From Nocardioidaceae bacterium (GTDB lineage: Bacteria; Actinomycetota; Actinomycetes; Propionibacteriales; Nocardioidaceae): a stretch of 42,671 nt of DNA. Under the pieces are notes generated by a model, which made no database searches, was not told where the DNA came from, and saw only the letters and a list, made by a program, of their open reading frames with translations. Positions 1-11,434 of this stretch are shown here, piece by piece; position 1 is the first letter of the stretch, and every line of letters starts with the position of its first letter. The stretch is from assembly GCA_029266455.1 (NCBI GenBank), contig JAQSWV010000019.1, positions 1 to 42,671 on the forward strand. The letters are read 5' to 3'. The position numbers and the translations under genes were made by a program.

Positions 1-57
1 GATCGGCTTCAGCAGCGCTGACTCCAGCAAGCGGCATAACGACAATTACTAACGGCA

Positions 58-639
58 CTAGGCTTCGTATATGTCGAAGATGCGCCATGACAGTCCTTTC
101 CGCTCAACACCGAGCGACACGCTGAATCGATCAGCGGCGAAATGTTGCACAGCGGCTGAGCGAGTTTCCCGCAGGGAGTCCGACGATGACGAGATCACCA
201 GCGAGACTATGAAACCCTGCGATGGCCGTCCGCTCAGGCGGACGGTGTCAACATGCCAATCTCCGCCACGTCGCCACCCACCGTTGCGATGGAGGTCAGT
301 TATGAAGCCGATGTAATCGGCGCAACCGGAGCAGTTGGGAGCGCTTTGCCCTCGCAAAGTAGTCACATGGCCTGTCGTCAAGGCCCGGTCGAGTACTTCA
401 ATGTAGAACTCTGCGAACGCCTTCGCCGCTTTCGGCGACGCCCCCTGCGCCGCCGGCGGCAGCGTGGGCTCGGCAGGCTCGCGAGGCGTAGCAGGATCGC
501 TCGGCTCGGCCGACGAGGACGACTCACCTCTAGCCGTGGAGGGCCCCGGGTCCGCTTCCCCGTCACACCCGGCCGAGGCCAGGAGCAGGCAGGCAGCCAG
601 GAGAGCCACTGCTCTCCGCAGGCTGCGATCACCGCGCAT
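58..639 (-). CDS. DUF6318-like lipoprotein
   Basis: A 193-residue protein. The N-terminus is basic (MRGDRSLRR), then a hydrophobic segment and a lipobox (LASAGC, Cys25), so it should be a membrane-anchored lipoprotein. A Ser/Pro/Glu-rich linker follows (about 30-65). The conserved part then starts with a PKAAKAFAEFYIEVLDRA-like helix and a Cys-x-x-Cys pair (NCSGC), the pattern of the actinobacterial DUF6318 family. The ATG at 639 was chosen because GGAGGG lies just upstream and the signal peptide starts there; a longer in-frame extension to 777 looks non-coding. The function of the family is unknown. It is separated by about 170 nt from the next minus-strand gene. Confidence 0.8.
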   Translation of the reverse strand: MRGDRSLRRAVALLAACLLLASAGCDGEADPGPSTARGESSSSAEPSDPATPREPAEPTLPPAAQGASPKAAKAFAEFYIEVLDRALTTGHVTTLRGQSAPNCSGCADYIGFITDLHRNGGWRRGGDWHVDTVRLSGRPSQGFIVSLVISSSSDSLRETRSAAVQHFAADRFSVSLGVERKGLSWRIFDIYEA

Positions 640-808
640 GTCACCCTCCGAGGTTCGGGCGAAGGCTAACGGGCATCCCAAAGCGGGCATAGTGCGCTTA
701 TCGGTCTGTGGACAGCGGCGACTCTCGCGTGTCTCATCAGTCTCAGAAGTCGCATCTCCCCCGGAGCAGCGGAGCACAACGCCTTAGGCCGCCCCACCGG
801 CCAGCGGA

Positions 809-1177
809 TCAGCCCAACCGTTCCAGGAACCAGCGAGGACCGACTACGTCAGCACCGAGCTCGACCACTCGGCGGCGCAGTTCGCGATCACTGGTGACAA
901 GCGTGACCCTGTCGGCGCCAGCAGATCGGATCTCCCTCACCGCCTCGACAATGCGGTCGTCACCTGAAGCCGGCGCGTGCAGAACCCGCAGGTCTGCCTC
1001 ATCCAGTGGCTCCAGTCCCGACCGTGCAGCGCCCTCCACCACGAGGACGACCGGCCGCACGGCGCTGGCCGCGACCTGGTCGTACAGGCGCCGGGCGGCT
1101 CCCGCGCGGTCCCGCCACCAGCCGTCGGGCCTCGATCCCACCACGTTGGCGACATCGACCACGATGACGCCCGTCAA
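809..1177 (-). CDS. Small NYN/PIN-like domain protein
   Basis: A 122-residue protein beginning with an Asp-containing strand (VIVVDVANVVGSRPDGWW). A second acidic site follows (DDRIVEAV), then a TSDREL motif and a final Rossmann-like strand (LGADVVGP). This arrangement of acidic residues matches the PIN/NYN (YacP-like) nuclease fold; homologues in actinobacteria are often left as hypothetical. The start is inferred as the TTG at 1177, which overlaps the stop of the upstream dehydrogenase gene (TTGA), indicating translational coupling. Longer in-frame starts give Arg-rich, non-protein-like sequence that overlaps the dehydrogenase. Ribonuclease activity is an inference only. Confidence 0.65.
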   Translation of the reverse strand: MTGVIVVDVANVVGSRPDGWWRDRAGAARRLYDQVAASAVRPVVLVVEGAARSGLEPLDEADLRVLHAPASGDDRIVEAVREIRSAGADRVTLVTSDRELRRRVVELGADVVGPRWFLERLG

Positions 1178-2211
1178 GCGAGCCCGTTCGGCCGGACGAC
1201 GATCTTCACGTGCTTCGCCGCACCATCGGGCGCCAGCGAGTCCTCGGCGTGCTCGAGGTCGACGTGCCCGGTGACCAGGCTGTCGAGATCCACGTCGCCG
1301 TTCGCAGCCAGCGCGATCGCAGCCGGCCACGTGTTGGCGTACCGGAACGTGCCGGTCAGCGACAGCTCCCGCGTCTGCACCAAGGAGATGGGGAGGGTCA
1401 TCTCCTCTCCTCCCATGCCGACCAGGACCACCGCGCCACCCCCGCGTACGACCGGGATGCCCGTTGCGACGGCGGGCGCAGCACCCGAGCAGTCGACGAA
1501 GGCGTCGACCTCGATCCCGGACTCGGCCGGGGACGCCTCGCGGGGATCAAGCACCGCGGTCGCCCCCAGCTGTCGAGCCAGCGCCAGGCGGTCAGGATCG
1601 ACATCGCTCACTACCACTTCCGCCGCGCCCATCGCCTTCGCCACCTGCATCACCAGGAGACCAACGGGACCGGCACCCGTGACGAGCAAGCGCGAGCCTG
1701 CCGCCGTCCCGGCCTTCCGGTTGGCCCACACCCCGACGCTGAGCGGTTCGATCAGTGCGGCCGCGTCGTCGGACATCGAGTCGGGGACCGGGTACGCGAA
1801 GTCGGCTGCCAGAGCCACGTACTCACTGAAGGCTCCATCGACCGGTGGCGTCGCGAAGAACACGATGTCGGGACACAAGTTGTACGCGCCCCGGCGACAT
1901 TGGCTGCAGTGCCGGCACGGTACGCCGGGCTCGAGGGAGACACGCTGGCCGATGCGTTCGGACGGCACGTCCGCTCCCACGGCGACGATCCGGCCACTGG
2001 GCTCGTGACCGAGGATCAAGGGATCGTTGACCACGAAGTCACCGATCCGACCGTGCTCGTAGTAGTGCACGTCGGATCCGCACACGCCGACCGAGGCCAC
2101 CTGTACGAGCACCTCGTCGGGGCGAGGAGTCGGCACCGGGCGTTCTTCGATGCGAATATCGGTGGGCGCGTGCAGAACGCTGACCCGCATGCTGTCCGGA
2201 ATGGTGGTCAC
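1174..2211 (-). CDS. Zn-dependent sorbitol/xylitol-type dehydrogenase (MDR family)
   Basis: A 345-residue medium-chain dehydrogenase. It catalyses NAD(P)-linked oxidation of a polyol or secondary alcohol, probably of the L-iditol/sorbitol or xylitol type. Visible features: catalytic-zinc ligands Cys44 (GVCGSDVHYYEHG) and His69-Glu70 (GHEPSGRIVAVG); four structural-zinc cysteines at 99, 102, 105 and 113; a nucleotide-binding GAGPVG motif followed by an acidic strand end (VVVSDVDPDR), which favours NAD over NADP. The start is GTG at 2211, with an ATG at 2190 as alternative; neither has a strong ribosome site. It begins 11 nt after the transglycosylase stop and overlaps the NYN gene, so the three are probably one transcript. 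The exact substrate cannot be read from sequence. Confidence 0.87.
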   Translation of the reverse strand: MTTIPDSMRVSVLHAPTDIRIEERPVPTPRPDEVLVQVASVGVCGSDVHYYEHGRIGDFVVNDPLILGHEPSGRIVAVGADVPSERIGQRVSLEPGVPCRHCSQCRRGAYNLCPDIVFFATPPVDGAFSEYVALAADFAYPVPDSMSDDAAALIEPLSVGVWANRKAGTAAGSRLLVTGAGPVGLLVMQVAKAMGAAEVVVSDVDPDRLALARQLGATAVLDPREASPAESGIEVDAFVDCSGAAPAVATGIPVVRGGGAVVLVGMGGEEMTLPISLVQTRELSLTGTFRYANTWPAAIALAANGDVDLDSLVTGHVDLEHAEDSLAPDGAAKHVKIVVRPNGLA

Positions 2212-2222
2212 GGCGCGGGAGC

Positions 2223-4136
2223 CTAGTGCTGATCCGGCTCGTCCGCGTCGTCCGTCTCAATCGTGGTCTGGTCGCACACCAGGGGCTCCACCAGCTCGAA
2301 CGACGTCACCGTCGCCTCCACCACCTCGCCCGCCACCAGCTGGTGCTCGGCCGTCACTGCACTCTCGACCTCCGCCCGCGCGAGCGCAGTGATCTCCGCG
2401 GCCGGCTCCTCCTCCGCGCAGTCACCATCGAGGTCGCTGAGGTCGGCCTCCGCGGCATAGCTCACGAGGTCGCCGGCGTAGGCCCCGTCGACGCACCAGG
2501 CGCCCGCCGGTACGGCTGCCCGTCCGTCAGCAGCGGAGCAGCGGGTCAGCGGACCGATCAGCCTGACGGCCTGTGTGCTCTGAGCCGGGTCAGCCGTGGG
2601 CTCGACCGGCTCGCACTCGTCAGGGTCCCCCGAGTCCGGAGTCGACTCTTCAGCCGCGGGATCGCACGGCTCGTCCGGGTCAGTGGGTACCTGCGGGGTC
2701 CCACCGGACCCGCCACCGGAACCGCCACCGGACCCGCCACCGGACCCAGCGCCCGAACCGCCGCCGGAACCGCCGCCCGAACCGCCGCCAGTCTCACCGC
2801 CAGGCTCACCACCCGACCCACCACCAGACCCGCCACCGGACCCAGCACCGGAGCCCCCGCCCGAACCACTGCCCGAACCGCCGCCAGACTCACCACCCGA
2901 ACCGCCACCGGAGCCGCCACCGGAACCGCCACCGGAACCGCCACTGGAGCCGCCGCCCGAACCGCTACCAGACCCACCGCCAGACCCGCCACCGGACCCA
3001 GCACCCGATGCGCCGCCAGACTCACCACCCGAACCGCCACCGGAACCGCCACCGGACCCACCACCGGAGCCGCCACCCGAGCCGCTGCTGGACCCACCGG
3101 CTTGACCGTGACCATTCCCGTTCCCGTGGCCGTTCGCGTGGCCGTTCCCGTTCCCGTTCCCGTGACCGTTCCCGTTCCCGTGACCGTGACCATTGCCCTT
3201 GTCGCCCTTGTCGCCCTTGCCGCCCTTGTCGTCCTGGCTCTCCGACTCGACCGGAGCGCTGCTGGCGGGCGGAACGGGGATCGAGTCGAAGTTCCCGCTG
3301 GCGTACGCGGCCGCGTAGGCCGTCACGATGTCGACGTACTGGGAGGAGTGGTTGTACCGGAACACCGCCGAGCGCAGCTGGGTCGGGTCGGTGAGGTCAC
3401 CGCCACCCGCACAGAGATAGACACCGGATGCCAGCGCCGCGTCGTCGATGTCGTTCGGGTTCTTCGTACCGTCGCCGTCGCCGTCGACACCGACGACGGC
3501 CCATGTCGTCGGGATGAACTGCATCGGCCCGACCGCGCGGTCCCACACCCTGTCGCCGTCGTACCTGCCGCCGTCGGAGTCCGGGATGGCGGCGATCCCG
3601 GGCCCACCGTCAAGCGCGATGCCACGAATGAGCGGGTCTGACACGCCGTCGGCGCCGACCACGGCGCCCCCGTAGCGACCATGGTCGGACTCGACGCGAC
3701 CGATACCGGCCAGCAGGGTCCACGGCAGCCGGCATCCCGGCTCCACCTCGGCGAGGACGGACTCCGCGTGGCGGTACGCCCGCAGGGCCGGCTGGGGCAG
3801 ACCATTGGCCGCGACGGCCGCAGCCGTCACCGCCGGTGGCTGCTCGCGCCGGTCGCCGCGCGTGGGGCCCGCCTGCCGCCGCCGGTCGCGACGCTCGGCG
3901 CGGTCCTCCGACGCACCGACCATGCGTGACCCGAGGGTCTGTGCACCGGACTGGTCCGGCGTCTCCCCTCTACCGGCGAAGTGCGGAACTATCGCCGGCG
4001 GTGCGGTGGGAACGGCAGCAGCGGGATCGAGCGCGGGGGCAGCAGGTGCGGGCGCGGCGGAGGCCCCGAGCACGGATGAGCCGGCGAGCACTGCGACTGC
4101 GCCGAGGATCGTGCCGGGAGCGCGCCGCCGGAGCAT
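2223..4136 (-). CDS. Secreted lytic transglycosylase with long Gly/Ser repeat
   Basis: About 637 residues. It has a signal peptide (MLRRRAPG then a hydrophobic stretch ending in ASAAPA). An MltB/SLT_2-type catalytic domain follows, with LPWTLLAGIGRVESDHGRYGG (catalytic Glu about 149), AVGPMQFIPTTW and a YNHS motif; this family cleaves peptidoglycan to 1,6-anhydromuropeptides. After the domain come GDKG repeats, a Gly/Asn/His stretch and about 130 residues of GGGS-type repeats. The C-terminal part is acidic and cysteine-containing (CDPAAEE, DECEP, RCSAADG, WCVDG) and is not recognised. Start choice: ATG at 4136 has an AGGG sequence upstream and a good signal peptide; ATG 4154 and TTG 4175 are in-frame alternatives. 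The repeat probably spans the cell wall or capsule, which is inferred. Confidence 0.85.
   Translation of the reverse strand: MLRRRAPGTILGAVAVLAGSSVLGASAAPAPAAPALDPAAAVPTAPPAIVPHFAGRGETPDQSGAQTLGSRMVGASEDRAERRDRRRQAGPTRGDRREQPPAVTAAAVAANGLPQPALRAYRHAESVLAEVEPGCRLPWTLLAGIGRVESDHGRYGGAVVGADGVSDPLIRGIALDGGPGIAAIPDSDGGRYDGDRVWDRAVGPMQFIPTTWAVVGVDGDGDGTKNPNDIDDAALASGVYLCAGGGDLTDPTQLRSAVFRYNHSSQYVDIVTAYAAAYASGNFDSIPVPPASSAPVESESQDDKGGKGDKGDKGNGHGHGNGNGHGNGNGNGHANGHGNGNGHGQAGGSSSGSGGGSGGGSGGGSGGGSGGESGGASGAGSGGGSGGGSGSGSGGGSSGGSGGGSGGGSGGGSGGESGGGSGSGSGGGSGAGSGGGSGGGSGGEPGGETGGGSGGGSGGGSGAGSGGGSGGGSGGGSGGTPQVPTDPDEPCDPAAEESTPDSGDPDECEPVEPTADPAQSTQAVRLIGPLTRCSAADGRAAVPAGAWCVDGAYAGDLVSYAAEADLSDLDGDCAEEEPAAEITALARAEVESAVTAEHQLVAGEVVEATVTSFELVEPLVCDQTTIETDDADEPDQH
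2703..3099 (-). repeat. Coding GGGS-type tandem repeat
   Basis: A degenerate array of 12-nt units encoding Gly-Gly-Gly-Ser with occasional GAGS, GGES, GGEPGG and GGETGG variants, inside the lytic transglycosylase gene. The opposite strand reads as Pro-rich sequence in an open frame, an artefact of the repeat. Such arrays can change length by slippage, so the copy number here may be strain-specific or an assembly approximation. Confidence 0.9.
3103..3200 (-). repeat. Coding Gly/Asn/His repeat
   Basis: Six-nucleotide units (GGNAAC / GGNCAC type) encoding alternating Gly-Asn and Gly-His dipeptides, between GDKG-type collagen-like repeats and the GGGS array of the lytic transglycosylase. The regular His spacing could bind metal ions, but nothing else supports that. 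Confidence 0.75.
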
Positions 4137-4439
4137 CCCGGCCGCGCCCTGCATCGCGCCATGCAGACGAAACAACCCGCCACCGTGCCTTCATCGTCGC
4201 TGACGCCTGTTATCGCGGTTTCCCGCGCGAGTGCGCAGACCGGTACGACCATTCCACGCCCGCGCCCGGTTCCAGGCAACACCATCTTGGCCTTACTTCA
4301 CCGTCGAAAGGATGAGTTTGAACATCGTCGGCTGATACCTGGGCCAGTGGGCGCCACAGCGGTCGCACCAGCCACATCGGTCACGTTCCGACGGCTCTGG
4401 CTGCGGCTCCACGTGGTCACCCGCTGATACACCTTGACC
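4137..4439. other. Divergent intergenic region (transglycosylase / pepN)
   Basis: About 300 nt between two divergent genes, so it should hold both promoters. A short hairpin-capable sequence (CGCGG-TTTC-CCGCG) lies near 4214-4227. I looked for a c-di-AMP (ydaO-type) leader or MtrA-like direct repeats, common upstream of actinobacterial cell-wall hydrolases, and saw none. TGATAC at about 4426-4431 sits at -10 distance from the pepN start and would suit a leaderless transcript. Confidence 0.4.
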
Positions 4440-6902
<2,463 letters not shown>

Positions 6903-6931
6903 ACCGCCTCACTTCTCGCCGCCGCGCCGCC

Positions 6932-7696
6932 TCACTCCTCGTCGCCGAAGCGCTCGCGGGTCAGCCGGGTCGCGGTGTCGAGCGCCTGCTGGGCGTCCGG
7001 ACCGCTCGCCGAGAACTCGACCTGCTGACCGTTCTCCAGCCCGAGCGCGATGACGCTCAGGACGCTGCGGGCGTTCACCCCCTCGTCGCCCGGCCGACCG
7101 ACCCGGACGTCAGCGTCCAGCGCAGACAGCGCCCGCGCGAGCGCTCCGGCCGGGCGCGCGTGCAGCCCGACCTTGTTGACGAGCGTCTCGGAGGTGCGCA
7201 GCCGGTTGTCGGCCCCCGAGTCGGCTGGCGAGTCAGCCCCCGAGTCGGCCCCCGGGACGGCCCCAGGGACGGTGCCCGGGCGGCTGGCCTCCACCGGCGG
7301 TACGCCGCCGCCCGCGGACTCGGCGGCGGCGAGCACAGCGGCCAGGTCCCCACCGCCCTGCGCCTCGACCGCAGCCGCGATGGCTCCCTCGACCAACGGG
7401 GCCTCAGCGACGCGAACTCGTGCCCTGGCCTCGTCGTCGAGCAGGTCCAGGGCCGTCTCGGTGGTGAGCAGCGCCGAGCCGAGGTCGTACAGGACCACCG
7501 CCCCGGCACCGGCGTCGGCCTGCTCCAAGGCGGTGGCCACGCGGTCGAAGCTGGTGCCGATCCCGCCGTCGTCGGTACCGCCTGCCGGCGTGACCGTGAC
7601 GTCGGGAGCCATCTGGCCCACCAGGTCCCGCACGCCGTCGGCGATGCCGGAGACGTGCGAGACCAGCACGAGCCCGATACGCCCGCCCGCTGTCAC
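6932..7696 (-). CDS. dhaM: PTS-dependent dihydroxyacetone kinase, phosphotransferase subunit with HPr domain
   Basis: A 254-residue protein that passes phosphate from the PTS to the ADP cofactor bound to DhaL. An EIIA-mannose-like domain comes first (GLVLVSHVSGIADGV, phospho-His14), then a Pro/Gly/Ala/Asp linker (about 141-165), then a complete HPr domain (LVNKVGLHARPAGALA, phospho-His179, and NARSVLSVIALGL). No EI-like domain is fused, unlike in Escherichia coli DhaM. The start is GTG at 7696, overlapping the dhaL stop (GTGA); the in-frame extension upstream is Arg-rich and overlaps dhaL. Last gene of dhaK-dhaL-dhaM. The fused HPr suggests it receives phosphate directly from general enzyme I encoded elsewhere. 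Confidence 0.93.
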   Translation of the reverse strand: MTAGGRIGLVLVSHVSGIADGVRDLVGQMAPDVTVTPAGGTDDGGIGTSFDRVATALEQADAGAGAVVLYDLGSALLTTETALDLLDDEARARVRVAEAPLVEGAIAAAVEAQGGGDLAAVLAAAESAGGGVPPVEASRPGTVPGAVPGADSGADSPADSGADNRLRTSETLVNKVGLHARPAGALARALSALDADVRVGRPGDEGVNARSVLSVIALGLENGQQVEFSASGPDAQQALDTATRLTRERFGDEE

Positions 7697-8376
7697 GCCG
7701 TGCCCGCGTCGGACCCGCAGCGCTCGGACGCCAGATCCGCCAGCACCCGCAGCAGCAGCGCGGTGGACGTGGCACCCGGGTCCTGGTGGCCGGCGCTGCG
7801 CTCGCCCAGGTAGCTCGCGCGGCCCTTGCGCGCCACCAGTGGAGTCGTCGCGCGCATCCCCTCCTCGGCGGCGTCGGCAGCAGCGGCGACTAGCGCCGCG
7901 ACGCCGTCGCCTGCGGCAGCCGCTGCTGCGTCGACGGCCGGTGACCACGCATCGACCATCGTCTTGTCGCCGACCTCGGCCTTGCCGCGACTGACCAGCC
8001 CCTCGAGAGCCGCCCGCAGCCCGGTGACCACGTCGTCCGGCCCCAGCGTCTCGCGGTCCTGGACGGCGGTCGACGCCCGCAGGAACGCCGTGCCGTACAG
8101 CGGTCCGGCCGCGCCCCCCACCTTCCGGATGAGGGTCGTGGCCACCGTCTTCAGCGCCTCGGCCGGCGACCCCGGAGGATCCGCCTCGAGGGCCTGGACG
8201 GCCGCGGTCATGCCCCTGTTCATGTTCTCCCCGTGGTCGGCGTCGCCGATCGCGGCGTCGAGGTCGATGAGCTCCTGTCGGTGGCTGGAGACGACGGCGG
8301 CATAGCGGACGACCGCCTCCACCACGTCATCGGTCGTCGCCATCCCCCCCGCGGTGTCGCTCTCGCCGGGCGCCAT
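7693..8376 (-). CDS. dhaL: PTS-dependent dihydroxyacetone kinase, ADP-binding subunit
   Basis: 227 residues. DhaL holds a permanently bound ADP that is phosphorylated by DhaM and then phosphorylates the dihydroxyacetone on DhaK. Diagnostic sequence: the Asp cluster IDLDAAIGDADHGENM that coordinates magnesium with the nucleotide, followed by GGAAGPLYGTAFLRA and a late DPGATSTALLL segment, as in all DhaL proteins. It starts 3 nt after the dhaK stop. ATG 8376 is used here; ATG 8343 (MATTDDVVEAVV), matching the usual DhaL N-terminus, is an equally possible start. The stop overlaps the GTG of dhaM. Confidence 0.93.
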   Translation of the reverse strand: MAPGESDTAGGMATTDDVVEAVVRYAAVVSSHRQELIDLDAAIGDADHGENMNRGMTAAVQALEADPPGSPAEALKTVATTLIRKVGGAAGPLYGTAFLRASTAVQDRETLGPDDVVTGLRAALEGLVSRGKAEVGDKTMVDAWSPAVDAAAAAAGDGVAALVAAAADAAEEGMRATTPLVARKGRASYLGERSAGHQDPGATSTALLLRVLADLASERCGSDAGTA

Positions 8377-8379
8377 CCC

Positions 8380-9381
8380 TCACCGACCCCAGCGCAGCGC
8401 AGGCGTGTGCACCGGGGCGTCCCACAGCTCGGTCATCTCGTCGTCGAGCCGCAGCAGCGTCACGGACATGCCCTGCATCTCCAGCGAGGTGATGTAGTTG
8501 CCGACGAGCCTGCGCTGCACCGAGATCCCGCGTTCACGCAGGACCTCCTCGGCCCGGGCGTACGCGAGGTAGAGCTCGATCAGCGGCGTACCGCCCATGC
8601 CGTTCACGAACAGCAGCACCTGGCTCCCGCTCTCGAACGGCAGGTCCTCGAGGACCGGGTTCAGCAGCCGGTCCACCAGCGCGTCCGCCGGCTCGATGGG
8701 CAGCCGTTCGCGGCCGGGCTCGCCATGGATGCCGATCCCCACCTCCACCTCGTCCTCACCCAGCTCGAAGGTCGGCTTGCCGGCGTGCGGGACGGTGCAG
8801 GACGTCAACGCCAGGCCCATCGACCGCACGTTGGCGTTCACCCGCTCGCAGAGCGACGTGACCGAGGCCAGGTCGTCTCCGCGCTCGGCTGCGGCGCCGA
8901 CGATCTTCTCGGCGAGCACCGTGCCGCCCACTCCGCGCCGCCCGGCCGTGTACAGACTGTCCTTGACCGCGACGTCGTCGTTGATGACGACCGCCTCGAC
9001 CTGGGAGCCCTCGGCCGCGGCGAGCTCGGCCGCCGTCTCGAAGTTCAGCACGTCGCCGGTGTAGTTCTTCACGATGTGCAGCACCCCGGCGCCACCGTCG
9101 ACCGCCTTGGTGGCCGCCTCGACCTGGTCAGGCGTCGGGGAGGTGAAGACCGCCCCGGGACAGGCGGCGTGCAGCATGCCGTAGCCGACGAAACCGCCGT
9201 GCAGGGGCTCATGGCCGGCACCGCCGCCGGAGACCACCGCCACCTTGCCCTCGTCGGGTCCGCCCGCCCGCACGATGTAGTGCGGGTCGAGGTGCACCTC
9301 GAGGAGATCGGCGTGCGCCATCGCCATGCCGCGTAGCGACTCCTCGACGACGTTCTCGGGGTCGTTGATGATCTTCTTCAC
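8380..9381 (-). CDS. dhaK: PTS-dependent dihydroxyacetone kinase, substrate-binding subunit
   Basis: 333 residues. DhaK binds dihydroxyacetone covalently as a hemiaminal through a histidine. The signature [16 protein letters not shown] is at about 51-66, a DVLNFE segment at 110-115, and the covalent histidine is His219 in GIGIHGEPG. Length and order match the family. The start is GTG at 9381 with GGAGAGG upstream. First gene of the operon with dhaL and dhaM. No transporter, glycerol dehydrogenase or DhaS/DhaR-like regulator adjoins it, so the source of dihydroxyacetone and the control of the operon are not visible here. Confidence 0.95.
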   Translation of the reverse strand: MKKIINDPENVVEESLRGMAMAHADLLEVHLDPHYIVRAGGPDEGKVAVVSGGGAGHEPLHGGFVGYGMLHAACPGAVFTSPTPDQVEAATKAVDGGAGVLHIVKNYTGDVLNFETAAELAAAEGSQVEAVVINDDVAVKDSLYTAGRRGVGGTVLAEKIVGAAAERGDDLASVTSLCERVNANVRSMGLALTSCTVPHAGKPTFELGEDEVEVGIGIHGEPGRERLPIEPADALVDRLLNPVLEDLPFESGSQVLLFVNGMGGTPLIELYLAYARAEEVLRERGISVQRRLVGNYITSLEMQGMSVTLLRLDDEMTELWDAPVHTPALRWGR

Positions 9382-9523
9382 GGGGAGCCTCTCCGTCGGT
9401 GTGCCAGGTCGGTTCTTCCTACCCCCTGCGGGCGCGGCGCGCCAACGTGTGGGCGCGGCGGAGCGCCCAGCCAGCGCGGCGGGCTGTCCACAGCACCGAC
9501 GATCGGTCAGCGCACAGCCGCCG

Positions 9524-11434
9524 TCAACGACGCTTCCGCAGACCGCTCGCCCGCACGACGGCGCGGCTCACCGCGCGACGCACCGAGTCGGCGCTGCCGA
9601 TCACGCGTACGTGGTGCTCGGCGCGGGTGACGGCTGTGTAGAACAGCTCCCGGGTGAGCAGCGGGGACTCCGGCGGCGGTAGCAGCACGGTGACGCAGCG
9701 GAACTGGCTGCCCTGGGCCTTGTGGATGGTCATGGCGTGCACGGTCTGCACGGCAGGCAGCCGGCTCGGCCCGACGAGCACCGGACCAGCCCCCCGTGAG
9801 AAGGCGGCGAGAGCGCCCCGCTGCGGGTGGTCGACGACCACGCCGGTGTCGCCGTTGTACAGGTCCACGTCGGGGTCGTTGCTGGTGACCAGCAGCGGTC
9901 GACCGACGTACCACTCGCCCTGCGACGGGTCGGCGACTCCGTCGGCCGCGGCCAGCCACCGTTCGATCTCGGTGGTCCACCGCGCGACTCCGTACGGTCC
10001 CCGCCGGTGCGCACACAGCAGCCGGTGGCTGCCCAGCGCGGCCAGCGCCGATGCGGCGTCACCGGTCGACGCGGAGGCGTACAGCTCCCGGGCCGCGTCC
10101 ACGACGTCGTCCCGCAGCGTCTCCGCCCCCGCCGGCCTGGCGTGGTCGGTGTCGTCGGACTCGACGAAGCTCACGTGCTCGCCCCCGCGCCGCAGCAGCC
10201 CGAGGGCCTGGTCGGGCTCGTTGGCGCGGACCGCGTCGGCCAGCGAGCTGATCTCGTTGCCGAACCGGAAGCGATGGTGCAGGCGGACGACACCGTTGCG
10301 CAGCTCGTTCACGTTGTTGTCGTCGTCGCCCCGGCTGCCGTCGGCGACCGCTGTGCCGGTCGCCTTCGCCAGCCCCGGCGGTACTGCGGCTCCCGACAGG
10401 GGAGGTCGGTGGACCAGGTCTCCGAGCACTGCACCGGCCTCGACCGACGCCAGCTGGTCGGGGTCGCCGACGAGGACGAGCCGTGCGTCGGGCCGGACTG
10501 CCTCCAGCAGCCGGGACATCAAGGTGAGCGACACCATCGAGCACTCGTCGACGACGACGACGTCGTAGGGCAGACGGTTGCCGCTGTCGTGCTTGAACCG
10601 GCTGTGGCTGCCCGGCTTCCAGCCCAGCAGCCGGTGCAGGGTGGACGCCTTGACGTCGCCGATGCCGACCGAGCTGCCCGGAGCCTCTCTGCCGGCGGAA
10701 TCGGTCACGGCCTCCTGCAGCCGGGCGGCGGCCTTGCCGGTCGGCGCGGCCAGTGCGATCCGCGGCAGCGGGCCTTGTCCGTCCTGGAGGGTGCGGAGCA
10801 GATCGAGCAGCTTGGCCACCGTGGTCGTCTTCCCCGTGCCGGGACCACCGGCGAGCACGGTGACCGACCGGAGCGCCGCCATCTGGGCGGCCAGGCGCTG
10901 CCCGGCCGACTGGGGCTCAGGGAACAGGCGGTTCAGGGCCGCGTGCAGAAGCGCCCCGTCGACGGCCAGCTCGGGGCGTCGCAGCCGGTCGTCGAGCTCG
11001 CGCCGGACCACCTCCTCCTGCCGCCAGTAGCGGTCGAGGTACAGCAGCCCCTCGACCAGCCGGAGGGGACGGCTCGGGTCCCCGGACGCGCCGACCGCGA
11101 CCAGGGGGCTGCCCTGCACGGCGCGCTGCCACGCGGCCGGCTCCGGCCATGACAGCAGGTCGACATCGACCGTCGACTCCTCGTCGGGTGCGGCCGTGTC
11201 GCGTACCCGGGCGAGCTCGACGCAGACCGAGCCCAGCCGTACGGCGCGCACCGCGAGGGCAGCCGCGAGCAGCACCCGCTCGTCCGACTCGCCGCCGAGG
11301 CGGCCGAGCCGCGACGCGACGTGCACGTCCGCCGCCGACAGCACGCCGGCGGCATTGAACTCCGCCAGCAGACCCGACGACCGCAGCGCCAGCCGCGCGT
11401 CGAAGGGGTCGACCTCGACCTGGTCGGCCGTCAC
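9524..11434 (-). CDS. recD: RecBCD enzyme, alpha subunit (5'-3' helicase)
   Basis: 636 residues. RecD is the fast 5'-3' SF1B helicase of the RecBCD DNA-end-processing complex. It shows an N-terminal RecD region, a Walker A ([18 protein letters not shown]), a motif Ia-like [10 protein letters not shown], the DEXX-type VVVDECSM, motif III GDPDQL and a C-terminal UvrD_C_2 motif ([13 protein letters not shown]). The start is GTG at 11434, overlapping the recB stop (GTGA); upstream in-frame sequence lies inside recB. It is last in the recC-recB-recD operon. A non-conserved loop rich in Asp/Asn (about [14 protein letters not shown]) interrupts the helicase domain. Confidence 0.94.
   Translation of the reverse strand: MTADQVEVDPFDARLALRSSGLLAEFNAAGVLSAADVHVASRLGRLGGESDERVLLAAALAVRAVRLGSVCVELARVRDTAAPDEESTVDVDLLSWPEPAAWQRAVQGSPLVAVGASGDPSRPLRLVEGLLYLDRYWRQEEVVRRELDDRLRRPELAVDGALLHAALNRLFPEPQSAGQRLAAQMAALRSVTVLAGGPGTGKTTTVAKLLDLLRTLQDGQGPLPRIALAAPTGKAAARLQEAVTDSAGREAPGSSVGIGDVKASTLHRLLGWKPGSHSRFKHDSGNRLPYDVVVVDECSMVSLTLMSRLLEAVRPDARLVLVGDPDQLASVEAGAVLGDLVHRPPLSGAAVPPGLAKATGTAVADGSRGDDDNNVNELRNGVVRLHHRFRFGNEISSLADAVRANEPDQALGLLRRGGEHVSFVESDDTDHARPAGAETLRDDVVDAARELYASASTGDAASALAALGSHRLLCAHRRGPYGVARWTTEIERWLAAADGVADPSQGEWYVGRPLLVTSNDPDVDLYNGDTGVVVDHPQRGALAAFSRGAGPVLVGPSRLPAVQTVHAMTIHKAQGSQFRCVTVLLPPPESPLLTRELFYTAVTRAEHHVRVIGSADSVRRAVSRAVVRASGLRKRR

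Noticed and set aside
2226-3641. Long plus-strand frames rich in Arg/Thr/Pro
   Set aside because: They mirror the GGGS-repeat DNA of the transglycosylase gene and show no other homology.
4137-4330. Possible c-di-AMP riboswitch upstream of the transglycosylase gene
   Set aside because: The conserved ydaO-type core sequences are not found on reading the minus strand.
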